A DNA stretch of 64,000 bases from Cytobacillus sp. NJ13 (GTDB lineage Bacteria; Bacillota; Bacilli; Bacillales; Cytobacillaceae), in contig JAUCFP010000006.1 in NCBI GenBank assembly GCA_030348385.1, positions 3,272,501 through 3,336,500 of the forward strand, read 5' to 3'. Shown here one piece after another: positions 51,904 to 60,707 of this stretch (its first letter is position 1; each line of letters opens with the position of its first letter). A program made the translations under genes and the position numbers. Under the pieces are notes generated by a model. That model made no database searches. It was not told the origin of the DNA and was given only the letters and a program-made list of their open reading frames with translations.

Positions 51904-52680
51904 AGTTATATATTGATTAATGCGACTGCCGATTGAGGACAGTACTTCTCCGCCGGCTGCCTGACTTTGAAGCTGGTCAACAAGTACAGCGGCGTAAACT
52001 GTGTTTCCTTTATGGGTAAATATGGCGCAATCATGCTCTATTCCGGGAAGTTCGCCTGTTTTGCTGGCAACCTTGACTTTTTCCGTATCCATTGTGTTTG
52101 CAAGTTTGTTCTTATACTGCTGTTTTTCCAATATCTCCAGTGCTTTTTGTGTATATTTCCCGGATAAAAGGGACTGCTCTGCCAATGCCTTTATGCCATA
52201 AACTATATCCCTGGCAGTCGTGGTGTTGTCCATGCCGTTTTTCAATGCCTCAAAATCCATCATCTTCCTGTTTAATTCTGTGCAATTATATCCCAAACCT
52301 TTGATTAGCTGATTGATTTTCTCTATTCCCAGTCTTTCAATGATGAGATTAGTCGCTGTATTATCAGATACAATGATCATGAGCGTCATTAAGTCTATGA
52401 ACTTCATCTTCAGACCCTTGGACATGGCCTGCAATACCCCGGCTCCGCCAACCCGGGCAGCATCCTTCACTTCTGCTGCTTCATCAAGCTGAAGCAGCCC
52501 TTTCTCCGCCTGTGAAAGCCCTGCAAGTAAAATCGGAACCTTAATTAAGCTTGCGGATGAAAAAACGTCATCGGCATTTGTTTCGATTACACCATCCTCT
52601 GTATGGATGTATACGGCCACACGTCCTTCACAGCAGCTGGCCAAATCAAGAATTTCTTTTTTAAGAGTATGAAAGTTCAT
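51895..52680 (-). CDS. class A beta-lactamase-like serine hydrolase, extra gene of the dpp-ykf operon
   Basis: 261 residues with the penicillin-recognition fold: SLIK at 44-47 (nucleophile Ser44, Lys47), SDN at 105-107 and KTG at 207-209. There is no signal peptide, so it should be cytoplasmic. The canonical class A ExxLN omega-loop motif is not evident; the region reads FEALKNGMDN. A cell-wall drug target is therefore unlikely to be its role. It begins 1 nt after ykfD with no clear ribosome site, which points to coupled translation. Its place suggests hydrolysis of an imported peptide or amide, which is inferred. Confidence 0.87.
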   Translation of the reverse strand: MNFHTLKKEILDLASCCEGRVAVYIHTEDGVIETNADDVFSSASLIKVPILLAGLSQAEKGLLQLDEAAEVKDAARVGGAGVLQAMSKGLKMKFIDLMTLMIIVSDNTATNLIIERLGIEKINQLIKGLGYNCTELNRKMMDFEALKNGMDNTTTARDIVYGIKALAEQSLLSGKYTQKALEILEKQQYKNKLANTMDTEKVKVASKTGELPGIEHDCAIFTHKGNTVYAAVLVDQLQSQAAGGEVLSSIGSRINQYITHK

Positions 52681-52681
52681 T

Positions 52682-53692
52682 TTATTTCGCAGCGGCTACT
52701 TGCGGCCGGTTATGGTCGCCCGTTACCTTTTCATTATATAAATGGCAGGCCACAAAGTGACCCTTCTCAATCTCCTGCCATTCAGGCTTCATGGAAGCAC
52801 AAGCCTCCATCGCATAAGGACAGCGCGTTCGGAATACGCAGCCGCTTGGCGGATTCATTGGACTCGGGAGTTCCCCTTCCAAAATGATTCTTTCCCGGTG
52901 ATCCTCGACATCAGGGTCAGGGATGGGAATCGCAGACAGCAAGGCCTGTGTATAAGGGTGAAGCGGATTTTTATATAAGTTTTCGCTTGTTGTTAATTCC
53001 ACTAAATTCCCCAAATACATAACGCCAATTCTGTCGCTGATATGTTTAACCATCGAGAGATCATGGGCGATAAATAAGTAGGTCAGGCCTTTTTTCTTTT
53101 GAAGCCCCTTAAGCAGATTTACTACCTGGGCTTGTACCGATACATCCAGTGCGGAGATCGGCTCATCAGCAATAATAAATTCCGGATCAAGCGCCAAAGC
53201 GCGGGCAATTCCAATTCTTTGCCTCTGTCCGCCGCTGAATTCATGCGGATAGCGGTTGGCATGATCGCGGTTAAGACCCACATCCTCCAGAAGCTGATAG
53301 ACCCGCTCAAGCCGTTCCTTCTTGTTCCGATATAACCCATGCACTTCCATGGGCTCCGAAATAATCTCCTGGACGGTTGAACGCGGATTCAACGAAGCAT
53401 ATGGATCCTGAAAGATCATCTGCATCTTTCTATGAAAAGCAAATCTTTCTTTTTCAGTCATGGCATGGACATTTTTTCCGTCATAAATGACTTCGCCTTC
53501 TGTACGGTTATATAAACCAATAATCGTACGCCCCGCGGTTGACTTTCCGCAGCCGGATTCGCCGACAATCCCGAAGGTTTCTCCTCGTTTGATTTGAAAG
53601 GAGACATCATCAACAGCCTTCAGAGTCTGTCCTTTCCCCATTGAAAAGTGCTTTTTCAAATGATTGACCTTTAACAGTGCTTCTTTTGACAT
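52682..53692 (-). CDS. ykfD: peptide ABC transporter ATP-binding protein YkfD (DppF/OppF-like)
   Basis: 336-residue ABC ATPase of the Opp/Dpp second-subunit type: Walker [10 protein letters not shown] near residue 44, signature SGGQRQRIGIARAL, Walker B IIADEP, and the C-terminal oligopeptide-transporter extension with CxxRCPYAMEAC, which in relatives binds an iron-sulfur cluster. It pairs with DppD to power DppBC. GGGGG is 7 nt before the ATG. It follows ykfC by 2 nt. Confidence 0.95.
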   Translation of the reverse strand: MSKEALLKVNHLKKHFSMGKGQTLKAVDDVSFQIKRGETFGIVGESGCGKSTAGRTIIGLYNRTEGEVIYDGKNVHAMTEKERFAFHRKMQMIFQDPYASLNPRSTVQEIISEPMEVHGLYRNKKERLERVYQLLEDVGLNRDHANRYPHEFSGGQRQRIGIARALALDPEFIIADEPISALDVSVQAQVVNLLKGLQKKKGLTYLFIAHDLSMVKHISDRIGVMYLGNLVELTTSENLYKNPLHPYTQALLSAIPIPDPDVEDHRERIILEGELPSPMNPPSGCVFRTRCPYAMEACASMKPEWQEIEKGHFVACHLYNEKVTGDHNRPQVAAAK

Positions 53693-53694
53693 GT

Positions 53695-54624
53695 TTATTC
53701 CCCCGTCTCTTGCCAGTAACGTCTAGCTGCACACAATTCCTTTTCATAGATGGTGTCTTTCAAGTCAATAATTTCGATGGTTTTACCGGTATTAGGAGAA
53801 TGAAGCAGCTTTCCATCACCATAATAGATTCCTACATGATGGAGTTTACCTTTTCCTTCTTCATAAGCAAAAAATAATAAGTCCCCGGATTCAATAGCGT
53901 CAAGTTCAACCGGATTTCCTGCTTCCGCCTGATCATGGGCATCACGGGGGATGATAAATCCATTTGCTTTGCACATAGAATAGCTGAAGCCTGAGCAGTC
54001 ATATCCAAAGCTGCTCATGCCGCCCCATAGATATGGCAGGCCTATAAATTGTTCCCCCGCATCGATGATGTCTTTTCCGCTGCCTTTCCCTATAGCCTCT
54101 ATTGATTCATACACCTGCACATCTTCAGGTTTTAGATATCCTGCTCCCTCTGGTATCTGCACCTGAATCCAATCTGCCTCTTCTTTCAACACTGGGAGTA
54201 TGGTTTGATAGCTTAGAACAAGTTCGGGCTCTCTATCATTAGAATAGAGAGTTGCCTTTTTCTTCTGAATGACCGCAGTCTTTCTGCTATCAAGCTTCCA
54301 ATCTTCATTTTTCGTCAGCTGGGCTTTTGGCACCCAGCCGGGGTATCCCCTCTCGTCTTTTGAAGAAGGCTGGCTCGGGACAACAACATGTACCCACCCA
54401 TCCTTCTCCTCCAATACAATCACTTCTTCTCCGTACAGAACTTGTGATTGCACAAGATTCCGGTTGCAAAGTTCCAGCCGGGGCTCATATGTGAGCTTTT
54501 CAAGCCAGGAATCCAGATTAACTGGATTAGTGATGGCTTCAAGGTCTATTTCTCTCGATGAATCGCTTGCTGTCCACAAGGTCGCAGCAGGAACCGAAAC
54601 CAGCCATTTTTGCTGAATTGCCAA
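53695..54624 (-). CDS. ykfC: gamma-D-glutamyl-L-diamino acid endopeptidase YkfC (NlpC/P60)
   Basis: 309 residues: two bacterial SH3-like domains (about 5-100 and 115-175) and a C-terminal NlpC/P60 domain with catalytic Cys210 (YDCSGFSY) and His263 (HHVGIYYG). It cuts the D-Glu to diamino acid bond of murein peptides with free N-terminal L-Ala. No signal peptide, so cytoplasmic and acting on imported peptides. The start is TTG with AAGGAGG 8 nt upstream. It lies between ykfB and ykfD. Confidence 0.94.
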   Translation of the reverse strand: MAIQQKWLVSVPAATLWTASDSSREIDLEAITNPVNLDSWLEKLTYEPRLELCNRNLVQSQVLYGEEVIVLEEKDGWVHVVVPSQPSSKDERGYPGWVPKAQLTKNEDWKLDSRKTAVIQKKKATLYSNDREPELVLSYQTILPVLKEEADWIQVQIPEGAGYLKPEDVQVYESIEAIGKGSGKDIIDAGEQFIGLPYLWGGMSSFGYDCSGFSYSMCKANGFIIPRDAHDQAEAGNPVELDAIESGDLLFFAYEEGKGKLHHVGIYYGDGKLLHSPNTGKTIEIIDLKDTIYEKELCAARRYWQETGE

Positions 54625-54657
54625 AACGAATTCCTCCTTTTTAATATTCTTAATTCA

Positions 54658-55764
54658 TCAGGAAGTCAGTTCCTGCTTGTTCATTATTAACGATACATTC
54701 CTGATGCCAAGACCATGTTCGGACGGAAGGGTGATTTTGCGGCCGGAATAATGGATTCCGCCTTCCACAATTTCTTTTGCCATCATCAATGGGGCGTCAA
54801 AATCAAAACGGGTTATATTCTTTTTGCTTGCGGCAAAATGTGCTGCGGCCGTAATGCCAATCTTGGTTTCAATCATGCTGCCCACCATGCACTCCATCCC
54901 GCATACTTCAGCGAGCTGATTGATGATCTGCGCCTGATAAATGCCGCCTGATTTCATCAGCTTAATATTGATTAAATCAGCACTTCGCGTTTTAATGACT
55001 TCAAATGCCTGCTTCGGGGAAAAGACACTTTCGTCTGCCATAATCGGTGTATCTACCGCATCGGTAACCTGCTTAAGGCCCTCTATATCCCAGGCCTTCA
55101 CAGGCTGTTCGACTAGCTCAATATTCAAGTCCAATGCTTCCATTTTTCGGATGGCATAGATAGCATCCTTTGATTTCCAGCCCTGATTGGCATCCAGCCG
55201 GATTTTAATCTTAGATCCGACCCGTGTGCGGATTTCTCTAATTCTCTCAATATCTGTTAAAATATCATCCTTGCCGACCTTCACCTTAAGGACATTAAAG
55301 CCTTGCTGAACATAAGAAACAGCATCTTCTCCCATTTCCTCCGGCCCATTCACGCTTACCGTATAATCCGTTTCCACCTCATTTTTATGACCGCCCAAAA
55401 ATTGGTAAAGGGGCAGTTTGCATTGCTGTGCAAGACAATCATACAATGCCATATCCACTGCTGCCTTTGCACTTGAATTTCCTATTAAAGCTGACTGAAT
55501 TCCCTGGAAGATATCCTCATAGTTTAGCAGGCTCTTATTGACCAGCATTGGCTTTAATACATGATGAATGGCGGATTCTATGCTTGATAGGCTGTCTCCT
55601 GTGATCACCACAGTTGGAGGGGCCTCCCCCCATCCGGCAATACCGTTATCGCAAGTTACCTTTACAACAATCGTTTCAGCTGTCTCAACCGTTCTCAAAG
55701 CTGTTTTAAATGGTTTTTTCAGTGGTACCGCAGCTCTAAATGTTTCGATCGTGTTTATTTTCAT
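54658..55764 (-). CDS. ykfB: L-Ala-D/L-Glu epimerase YkfB
   Basis: 368-residue enolase-superfamily enzyme of the muconate-lactonizing subgroup. It epimerises L-Ala-D-Glu to L-Ala-L-Glu for use as nutrient. The KxK motif lies in NVLKVKVGKDD (Lys about 160-162), the metal ligands in IRLDANQGW, ELVEQPV and MADESVF, and the other catalytic lysine in INIKLMKSGG. AAGGGTGG is 5 nt before the ATG. Upstream is ykfA (13-nt gap). Confidence 0.95.
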   Translation of the reverse strand: MKINTIETFRAAVPLKKPFKTALRTVETAETIVVKVTCDNGIAGWGEAPPTVVITGDSLSSIESAIHHVLKPMLVNKSLLNYEDIFQGIQSALIGNSSAKAAVDMALYDCLAQQCKLPLYQFLGGHKNEVETDYTVSVNGPEEMGEDAVSYVQQGFNVLKVKVGKDDILTDIERIREIRTRVGSKIKIRLDANQGWKSKDAIYAIRKMEALDLNIELVEQPVKAWDIEGLKQVTDAVDTPIMADESVFSPKQAFEVIKTRSADLINIKLMKSGGIYQAQIINQLAEVCGMECMVGSMIETKIGITAAAHFAASKKNITRFDFDAPLMMAKEIVEGGIHYSGRKITLPSEHGLGIRNVSLIMNKQELTS

Positions 55765-55777
55765 CTATACCACCCTT

Positions 55778-56698
55778 TTACTTAACGCCGCTTTCGATTA
55801 TCAGCTTTTTACCGGCCGCATCCAATTCCGCCATGACACCTAAAGGCACAGAAATATGAGGAGAGCAATGGCCGATATTAAAGCCTTTTACAGCCGGCTT
55901 ATTCACCCTTTTTATATACGTATCCAGCACTTCATCCAGTTCTAAGGAAAGTTCTCTTTCCGGGACGCAATTATTAAAGTCCCCGATGATAAAGCCGGCC
56001 GCATCCTCAAGCTTCCCGGCCATATGCAGCTGGTTTAGCATGCGGTCGACCGCACGGGGCTCTTCATTGATGTCTTCAATAAGCACAAGCTTATCTTTTG
56101 TATCTATTTCATATGGTGTTCCTATTGTACTGGCCAGGAGAGACAAATTTCCGCCAGTTAAGGTTCCTGAGGCACTCCCGCTTACCATTGTCTCCAGATT
56201 GGAAATACCGTCAGGATAGTCAAGGCTTACAGGGTTGAATAACTGGTTAAAATATTGCTTTGATAGCGGATCCGCATCCTCCTTGCCAATATCGGATGCC
56301 AGCATCGGGCCATGGAAGGTGACCAATCCCGTCTGCTGGCGAATTGCGGTGTGCAGGAAAGTAATATCACTGTAGCCCCAGAAAATTTTCGGGTTTTCTT
56401 TAATAAGGCTGTAGTCAATTTGGGATGCAATTCTTCCTGTGCCATAGCCGCCGCCTGCGCAAATAATGGCTTTGACTTCCTCATCCTTAAACATGTTATG
56501 TAAATCCGCCAGCCGGTCTTCATCCTTCCCGGCCAGGTAACCATATTGATCAGTCACATGCTCGCCCATCTTAACCTTTACGCCAAGTTCATTCAAAAAG
56601 GCCAGGGATCGCTTCAGGTTATCCTGATTGGGCGGACTTGCCGGTGCTATAATTCCAATCGCATCGCCTTTTTCCAGGCGCTGAGGTTTCATTGCCAT
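55778..56698 (-). CDS. ykfA: LD-carboxypeptidase YkfA (peptidase S66)
   Basis: 306-residue S66 peptidase. The nucleophile is Ser110 in FWGYSDITF; the Glu and His of the triad lie in LIEDINEEP and NIGHCSPHISVPLG. S66 enzymes release the terminal D-Ala from murein tetrapeptides. AAGGA lies 9 nt before the ATG. It is the first gene after a 312-nt gap that holds the dppE terminator and a repeat, so the ykf part may be transcribed at a different level from dpp. Confidence 0.94.
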   Translation of the reverse strand: MAMKPQRLEKGDAIGIIAPASPPNQDNLKRSLAFLNELGVKVKMGEHVTDQYGYLAGKDEDRLADLHNMFKDEEVKAIICAGGGYGTGRIASQIDYSLIKENPKIFWGYSDITFLHTAIRQQTGLVTFHGPMLASDIGKEDADPLSKQYFNQLFNPVSLDYPDGISNLETMVSGSASGTLTGGNLSLLASTIGTPYEIDTKDKLVLIEDINEEPRAVDRMLNQLHMAGKLEDAAGFIIGDFNNCVPERELSLELDEVLDTYIKRVNKPAVKGFNIGHCSPHISVPLGVMAELDAAGKKLIIESGVK

Positions 56699-56830
56699 GC
56701 TGCCACATCCTTTTAATTGTTTATTAGCATTATATGCTCCTTCAGCAAAAGCATTGTTTGGGAAATGAAATGATTGTCGAGGATATAAGCTAAAATTCGG
56801 GAAAATGTATTATTTTTCGGGAAATAATTC

Positions 56831-56921
56831 GAAAAGCGCAGAGCGCCCGCTTATCGGCGACAAGCTTAAGACCTCGAGCCGATGGTGCTCGGAGCTAGAC
56901 AGTTATCAAGTTTCAAAGATC
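56831..56921. repeat. dispersed intergenic repeat between dppE and ykfA
   Basis: Begins GAAAAGCGCAGAGCGCC and ends GGAGCTAGACAGTTATCAAG, with GACAAGCTTAAGACC and CTCGAGCC..GGTGCTCGGAG inside. Its ends resemble those of the elements at 10056-10335 and 38380-38500. Non-coding. Confidence 0.65.
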
Positions 56922-56948
56922 CCTGTTCTTCAAAAAAATGATCTTCTG

Positions 56949-56981
56949 AAAAAAAGGGATGTTCACACGAACACCCCTTTT
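56949..56981 (-). terminator. terminator of dppE
   Basis: On the minus strand AAAGGGGTGTTC pairs with GAACATCCCTTT around a 5-nt loop and is followed by TTTTTC. It divides dpp from ykf and probably allows partial read-through. Confidence 0.88.
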
Positions 56982-57010
56982 CCTGTCACTTTCACATCAA
57001 GCCGAATGTA

Positions 57011-58639
57011 TTACTTCTTATCTGCCCATTTAAGCTCCATGTATCCAACCGGATGGCGGACAATTCCTGAAACAGCATCATTATAGAGATAAACCTGGTT
57101 GTAGAAATGGATAGGGATAATCGGCATTTCTTCGAATAAGATCTTTTCAGCTTCATACATCAGTTCAAAGCGTTTGGCTTCGTCTGCTTCATTCTTTGCA
57201 TCTTTAATCAGCTGATCGTATTTCTCGCTGCTCCAGCCAGTGCGGTTCATGGAATGTCCTGTCTGGAAGTTTTCAAGGAAGTTGATCGGGTCTGCATAGT
57301 CAGCAAGGAATGAGCTGCGTGATAATTGGAATTTAAGCGCTTTTTGTTCTTCAGCGAATACATTCCATTCCATGTTGGCAAGCTTTACTTCCACGCCAAG
57401 GTTTTCTTTGAACATTTGCTGAAGTGCTTCAGCTATTTTCTTGTGTGTATCATCCGTGCTGTATGTTAAGGTAACTTCCGGAAGCTTATCATAGCCTTCT
57501 TCTTCCATGCCTTTTTCAAGTAATGCCTTTGCTTCTTCTGCATTTGTTTTTACAAGATCTCCCGAAACTTCACGGAAATCTTTTCCTGAAGGATCAGCAA
57601 AACCATAAGAAACAAATCCATATGCTGGCTTTTCACCATTCTTTGTGACGAAATCAACCATTTGCTGCTGGTCAACTGCCATCGCAAATGCTTTACGGAT
57701 GTTTAGATTCTGGAATGGCTCCATGTTTACATTAAATCGATAGAAATAATCTCCAGCCTGGTCTTCAACTTTTGCTTCTCCCAGCAGCTGCTCACTTAGC
57801 TCAGAAGGTACATCAGATACATCCAGTTCTCCCGATTGATACATTTGATATTCTGTATTTGTATCATCAATGATTGCCCAGTGAATTTTATCAAGCTTTA
57901 CAGTCTCAGCATCCCAATACTGATCGTTTTTCTCCATCACAAAATGGCTGTCATGCTCCCATTCCGTTAAGTTGAAAGGACCATTTCCGACAAAAGATTC
58001 AGCCTCAGCAAACCACTTCGGGTTTTCTGTTGCAACTTTTTCGTTAATTGGGAAAAACGCCGGGTTTGTGATCACACTTAAGAAGTAAGCTTGCGGACTA
58101 ACTAAAGTGACTTCAAACGTTTTATCATCAACTGCTTTTACTTTTACATCATCAGCTGATCCTTCCCCATTGTTATAAGCTTCTCCGCCTTCAATGAAGT
58201 AGCCAAGGAAAGCTGCTGAAGAACCTGTATCAGGATTTAAAAGGCGCTTCCATGCAAATTCAAAGTCACCAGCAGTTACAGCATCGCCATTTGACCATTT
58301 TGCATCCTCACGGATATGAAAGGTGTAAGTCTTTCCATCTTCTGAAATATCCCATTTTTCAGCAATTGCTGCTTCTGGTTCATGATCTTGCCCAAGACGG
58401 GTCAAACCTTCCATCAAGTTGTTCAGTGCGCTCCAGGAAACAGAGTCAAACCCGATAGGAGGGTCAAACGAAGTCGGCTCCTGGCCATTGTTCAAATAAA
58501 GCACTTTTTCAGCACTTTCTTCTTCTTTCTTGCCATCATCCTTGCTGTCTGTTTCTTTGCCGGCATCTTCATTTGCCGTACAGGCTGCCATAACAAATAG
58601 CAATACGCCTGCCAGCAGCAGTGATAAAAACTTTTTCAT
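57011..58639 (-). CDS. dppE: peptide ABC transporter substrate-binding lipoprotein DppE
   Basis: 542-residue SBP of the oligopeptide-binding (SBP_bac_5) family. Signal peptide with lipobox MAAC (Cys20), an acidic linker, then the binding domain with family segment EPTSFDPPIGFDSVSW and a C-terminal PIIPIHFYNQVYLY. In Bacillus subtilis DppE binds dipeptides and murein tripeptides. Normal length. It lies 108 nt after dppD and before a terminator, typical for a binding protein needed in excess. Confidence 0.94.
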   Translation of the reverse strand: MKKFLSLLLAGVLLFVMAACTANEDAGKETDSKDDGKKEEESAEKVLYLNNGQEPTSFDPPIGFDSVSWSALNNLMEGLTRLGQDHEPEAAIAEKWDISEDGKTYTFHIREDAKWSNGDAVTAGDFEFAWKRLLNPDTGSSAAFLGYFIEGGEAYNNGEGSADDVKVKAVDDKTFEVTLVSPQAYFLSVITNPAFFPINEKVATENPKWFAEAESFVGNGPFNLTEWEHDSHFVMEKNDQYWDAETVKLDKIHWAIIDDTNTEYQMYQSGELDVSDVPSELSEQLLGEAKVEDQAGDYFYRFNVNMEPFQNLNIRKAFAMAVDQQQMVDFVTKNGEKPAYGFVSYGFADPSGKDFREVSGDLVKTNAEEAKALLEKGMEEEGYDKLPEVTLTYSTDDTHKKIAEALQQMFKENLGVEVKLANMEWNVFAEEQKALKFQLSRSSFLADYADPINFLENFQTGHSMNRTGWSSEKYDQLIKDAKNEADEAKRFELMYEAEKILFEEMPIIPIHFYNQVYLYNDAVSGIVRHPVGYMELKWADKK

Positions 58640-58747
58640 TCTTTTTCCCCCTCTTAAAATATATTTCTTTACCTATCAGCTGCCTGTTTGACAGCTGATA
58701 GAATCATAACTTTCACTGTACCGGTCTGGCACTGTGAAAGGAAAAAC

Positions 58748-59746
58748 CTATTTTACGGATGCAAGCATTTTCTGTGCCCGCTCATCCTGGAGCCAGCAAT
58801 CTACATGATGATCCCGGCTTAAATGAGTTTTATATGGATAGACCCGGTCACATACTTCCATTGCGAAGCCGCATCGGGCAGCAAATGGGCAGCCAGCCGG
58901 CGGAGCGAATAAATCCGGCGGCGATCCGCCAATGGGAACAAGATCGGCTCCGTCAAGATCAAGACGCGGAACTGAATTCAGCAGGCCTTTCGTATAGGGA
59001 TGCTGTGGATTGTAGAAGATTTCCCTTCGTTCTCCGGCTTCCACTATTTTCCCTGCGTACATGACGGCAATGCGGTCCGCTACTTGAGCGACAACGCCAA
59101 GGTCATGGGTAATGATGATAATGGATACTCCAGTCTTCTTCTGGATATCTTTAAACAAATCCAATATTTGTGCTTGTATGGTCACATCAAGTGCGGTTGT
59201 AGGTTCATCGGCAATCAGCACTTCGGGCTCACAGACAAGCGCCATGGCAATCACAATCCGCTGCCTCATCCCTCCGCTGAACTGGTGCGGATAATGCTTC
59301 AATCTTTCGGACGGATTCGGAATCCCAACTAAATTAAGCATTTCCAGGGCCTTTTTACGGGCATCCTGCCGGGAAATGGTTTCATGCTGCATAATTCCTT
59401 CTATAATTTGCTCTCCAATGGTAATCGTAGGGTTCAAAGCCGTCATTGGATCCTGAAAGATCATCGAAATGTCTGCACCGCGAATATCCCGCATTTCGGA
59501 CTCTTTTAATTTGGTCAGATCCTTCCCTTTAAAAAGGATAGCGCCATCAGCTATTCTTCCGGGCGGGGAGGGAATCAGCCGCATGATGCTCTGGGAAGTC
59601 ACGCTTTTTCCGCAGCCGGATTCACCGACAATCGCAAGGGTTTCCCCCTTATACAGATCAAATGTTACACCCCTTACAGCCTGGACTTCTCCGCCATAAG
59701 TGGTAAATGTGACATGCAGGTCTTTTACTTCCAGTACTTTCTCCAT
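58748..59746 (-). CDS. dppD: peptide ABC transporter ATP-binding protein DppD
   Basis: 332-residue ABC ATPase: Walker A GESGCGKS near residue 38, signature [14 protein letters not shown], Walker [11 protein letters not shown], and the C-terminal CPFAARC..C cysteine motif common in Opp/Dpp ATPases. It works with YkfD and the DppB/DppC permeases. It starts 4 nt after dppC. Confidence 0.95.
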   Translation of the reverse strand: MEKVLEVKDLHVTFTTYGGEVQAVRGVTFDLYKGETLAIVGESGCGKSVTSQSIMRLIPSPPGRIADGAILFKGKDLTKLKESEMRDIRGADISMIFQDPMTALNPTITIGEQIIEGIMQHETISRQDARKKALEMLNLVGIPNPSERLKHYPHQFSGGMRQRIVIAMALVCEPEVLIADEPTTALDVTIQAQILDLFKDIQKKTGVSIIIITHDLGVVAQVADRIAVMYAGKIVEAGERREIFYNPQHPYTKGLLNSVPRLDLDGADLVPIGGSPPDLFAPPAGCPFAARCGFAMEVCDRVYPYKTHLSRDHHVDCWLQDERAQKMLASVK

Positions 59747-59750
59747 GCTG

Positions 59751-60707
59751 CTACCTCCTTAACTTCGGATCGAGGGCATCCTGCAATCCGTCTCCCAGAA
59801 CATTAAACGAAAACATGGTCAGGGAGATGAAAAAGGCAGGGAAGAACAGGCGCCACCAGTGACCTGATAGAATTGTAGACAGCCCATCATTGGCCATGGA
59901 TCCCCAGCTGGCAAAAGGAGGCTGAATGCCTAATCCCAGAAAGCTCAGGAACGCCTCTGCAAAGATGGCTGAAGGAACGGTAAGTGTCATCTGTACAATA
60001 ATAGGGCCCATCGTGTTCGGAAGCAGGTTTTTCTTAATAATCCTTGAAGTTTTTGTCCCAAAAGTCTTTGATGCCAGTACAAATTCATAGTTCTTAATCT
60101 GCAGAACCTGACCGCGGACAATTCGGGCCATCCCGACCCATCCCGTCACAGAAAGGGCAAAAATAATCGTGAACAAACCAGGTCCCATTACGACGCTGAT
60201 TAAAATAACAACAAGCAAATAAGGAAGTCCATAAAGAATTTCCACAACTCTCATCATGGCATTATCTGTTCTGCCGCCTTTATAGCCGGCAATACCGCCA
60301 TAGATGACTCCGATTGCAAAATCAATCATAGCAGCAACGATCCCCACGAATAAGGAAATTCTTGCCCCATACCATGTTCTGGCGAATACATCTCTGCCCA
60401 GCTCGTCAGTGCCGAACCAATATTTCGATGATGGCGGCAGGTTCTGATTAGTCAGAGACTGCTCAGATACACTATGCGGGGAAATCATCGGTCCAAAAAT
60501 AGACATAAAGGCTAAAGCAATAAGAAAGAATAGCCCTGCCATTGCCAGCTTATTTTTCAAAAGCCGGCGCCATGCATCCTGCCAATAGGATAGGCTCGGC
60601 CTTACAACTGCTTCCGCTGCATCCTGGTCCTTGGCCTTAGGCACAAACCAGTCATCCGGAATATCGGGTGCAAGGTTGCGGTTATCATGCTGTTTGCGCA
60701 GTTCCAT
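59751..60707 (-). CDS. dppC: peptide ABC transporter permease DppC
   Basis: 318-residue permease. A cytoplasmic N-terminus of about 50 residues is followed by six transmembrane helices; the ATPase-contact EAA loop lies around EFVLASKTFGTKTSRIIKKN. The stop of dppB and the start of dppC overlap as TAATG. The C-terminal GDGLQDALDPKLRR is typical of OppC/DppC. Confidence 0.95.
   Translation of the reverse strand: MELRKQHDNRNLAPDIPDDWFVPKAKDQDAAEAVVRPSLSYWQDAWRRLLKNKLAMAGLFFLIALAFMSIFGPMISPHSVSEQSLTNQNLPPSSKYWFGTDELGRDVFARTWYGARISLFVGIVAAMIDFAIGVIYGGIAGYKGGRTDNAMMRVVEILYGLPYLLVVILISVVMGPGLFTIIFALSVTGWVGMARIVRGQVLQIKNYEFVLASKTFGTKTSRIIKKNLLPNTMGPIIVQMTLTVPSAIFAEAFLSFLGLGIQPPFASWGSMANDGLSTILSGHWWRLFFPAFFISLTMFSFNVLGDGLQDALDPKLRR

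Noticed and set aside
51895..52680. Antibiotic-resistance beta-lactamase
   Set aside because: No signal peptide, no clear ExxLN, and placement in a peptide-use operon speak against a resistance role.
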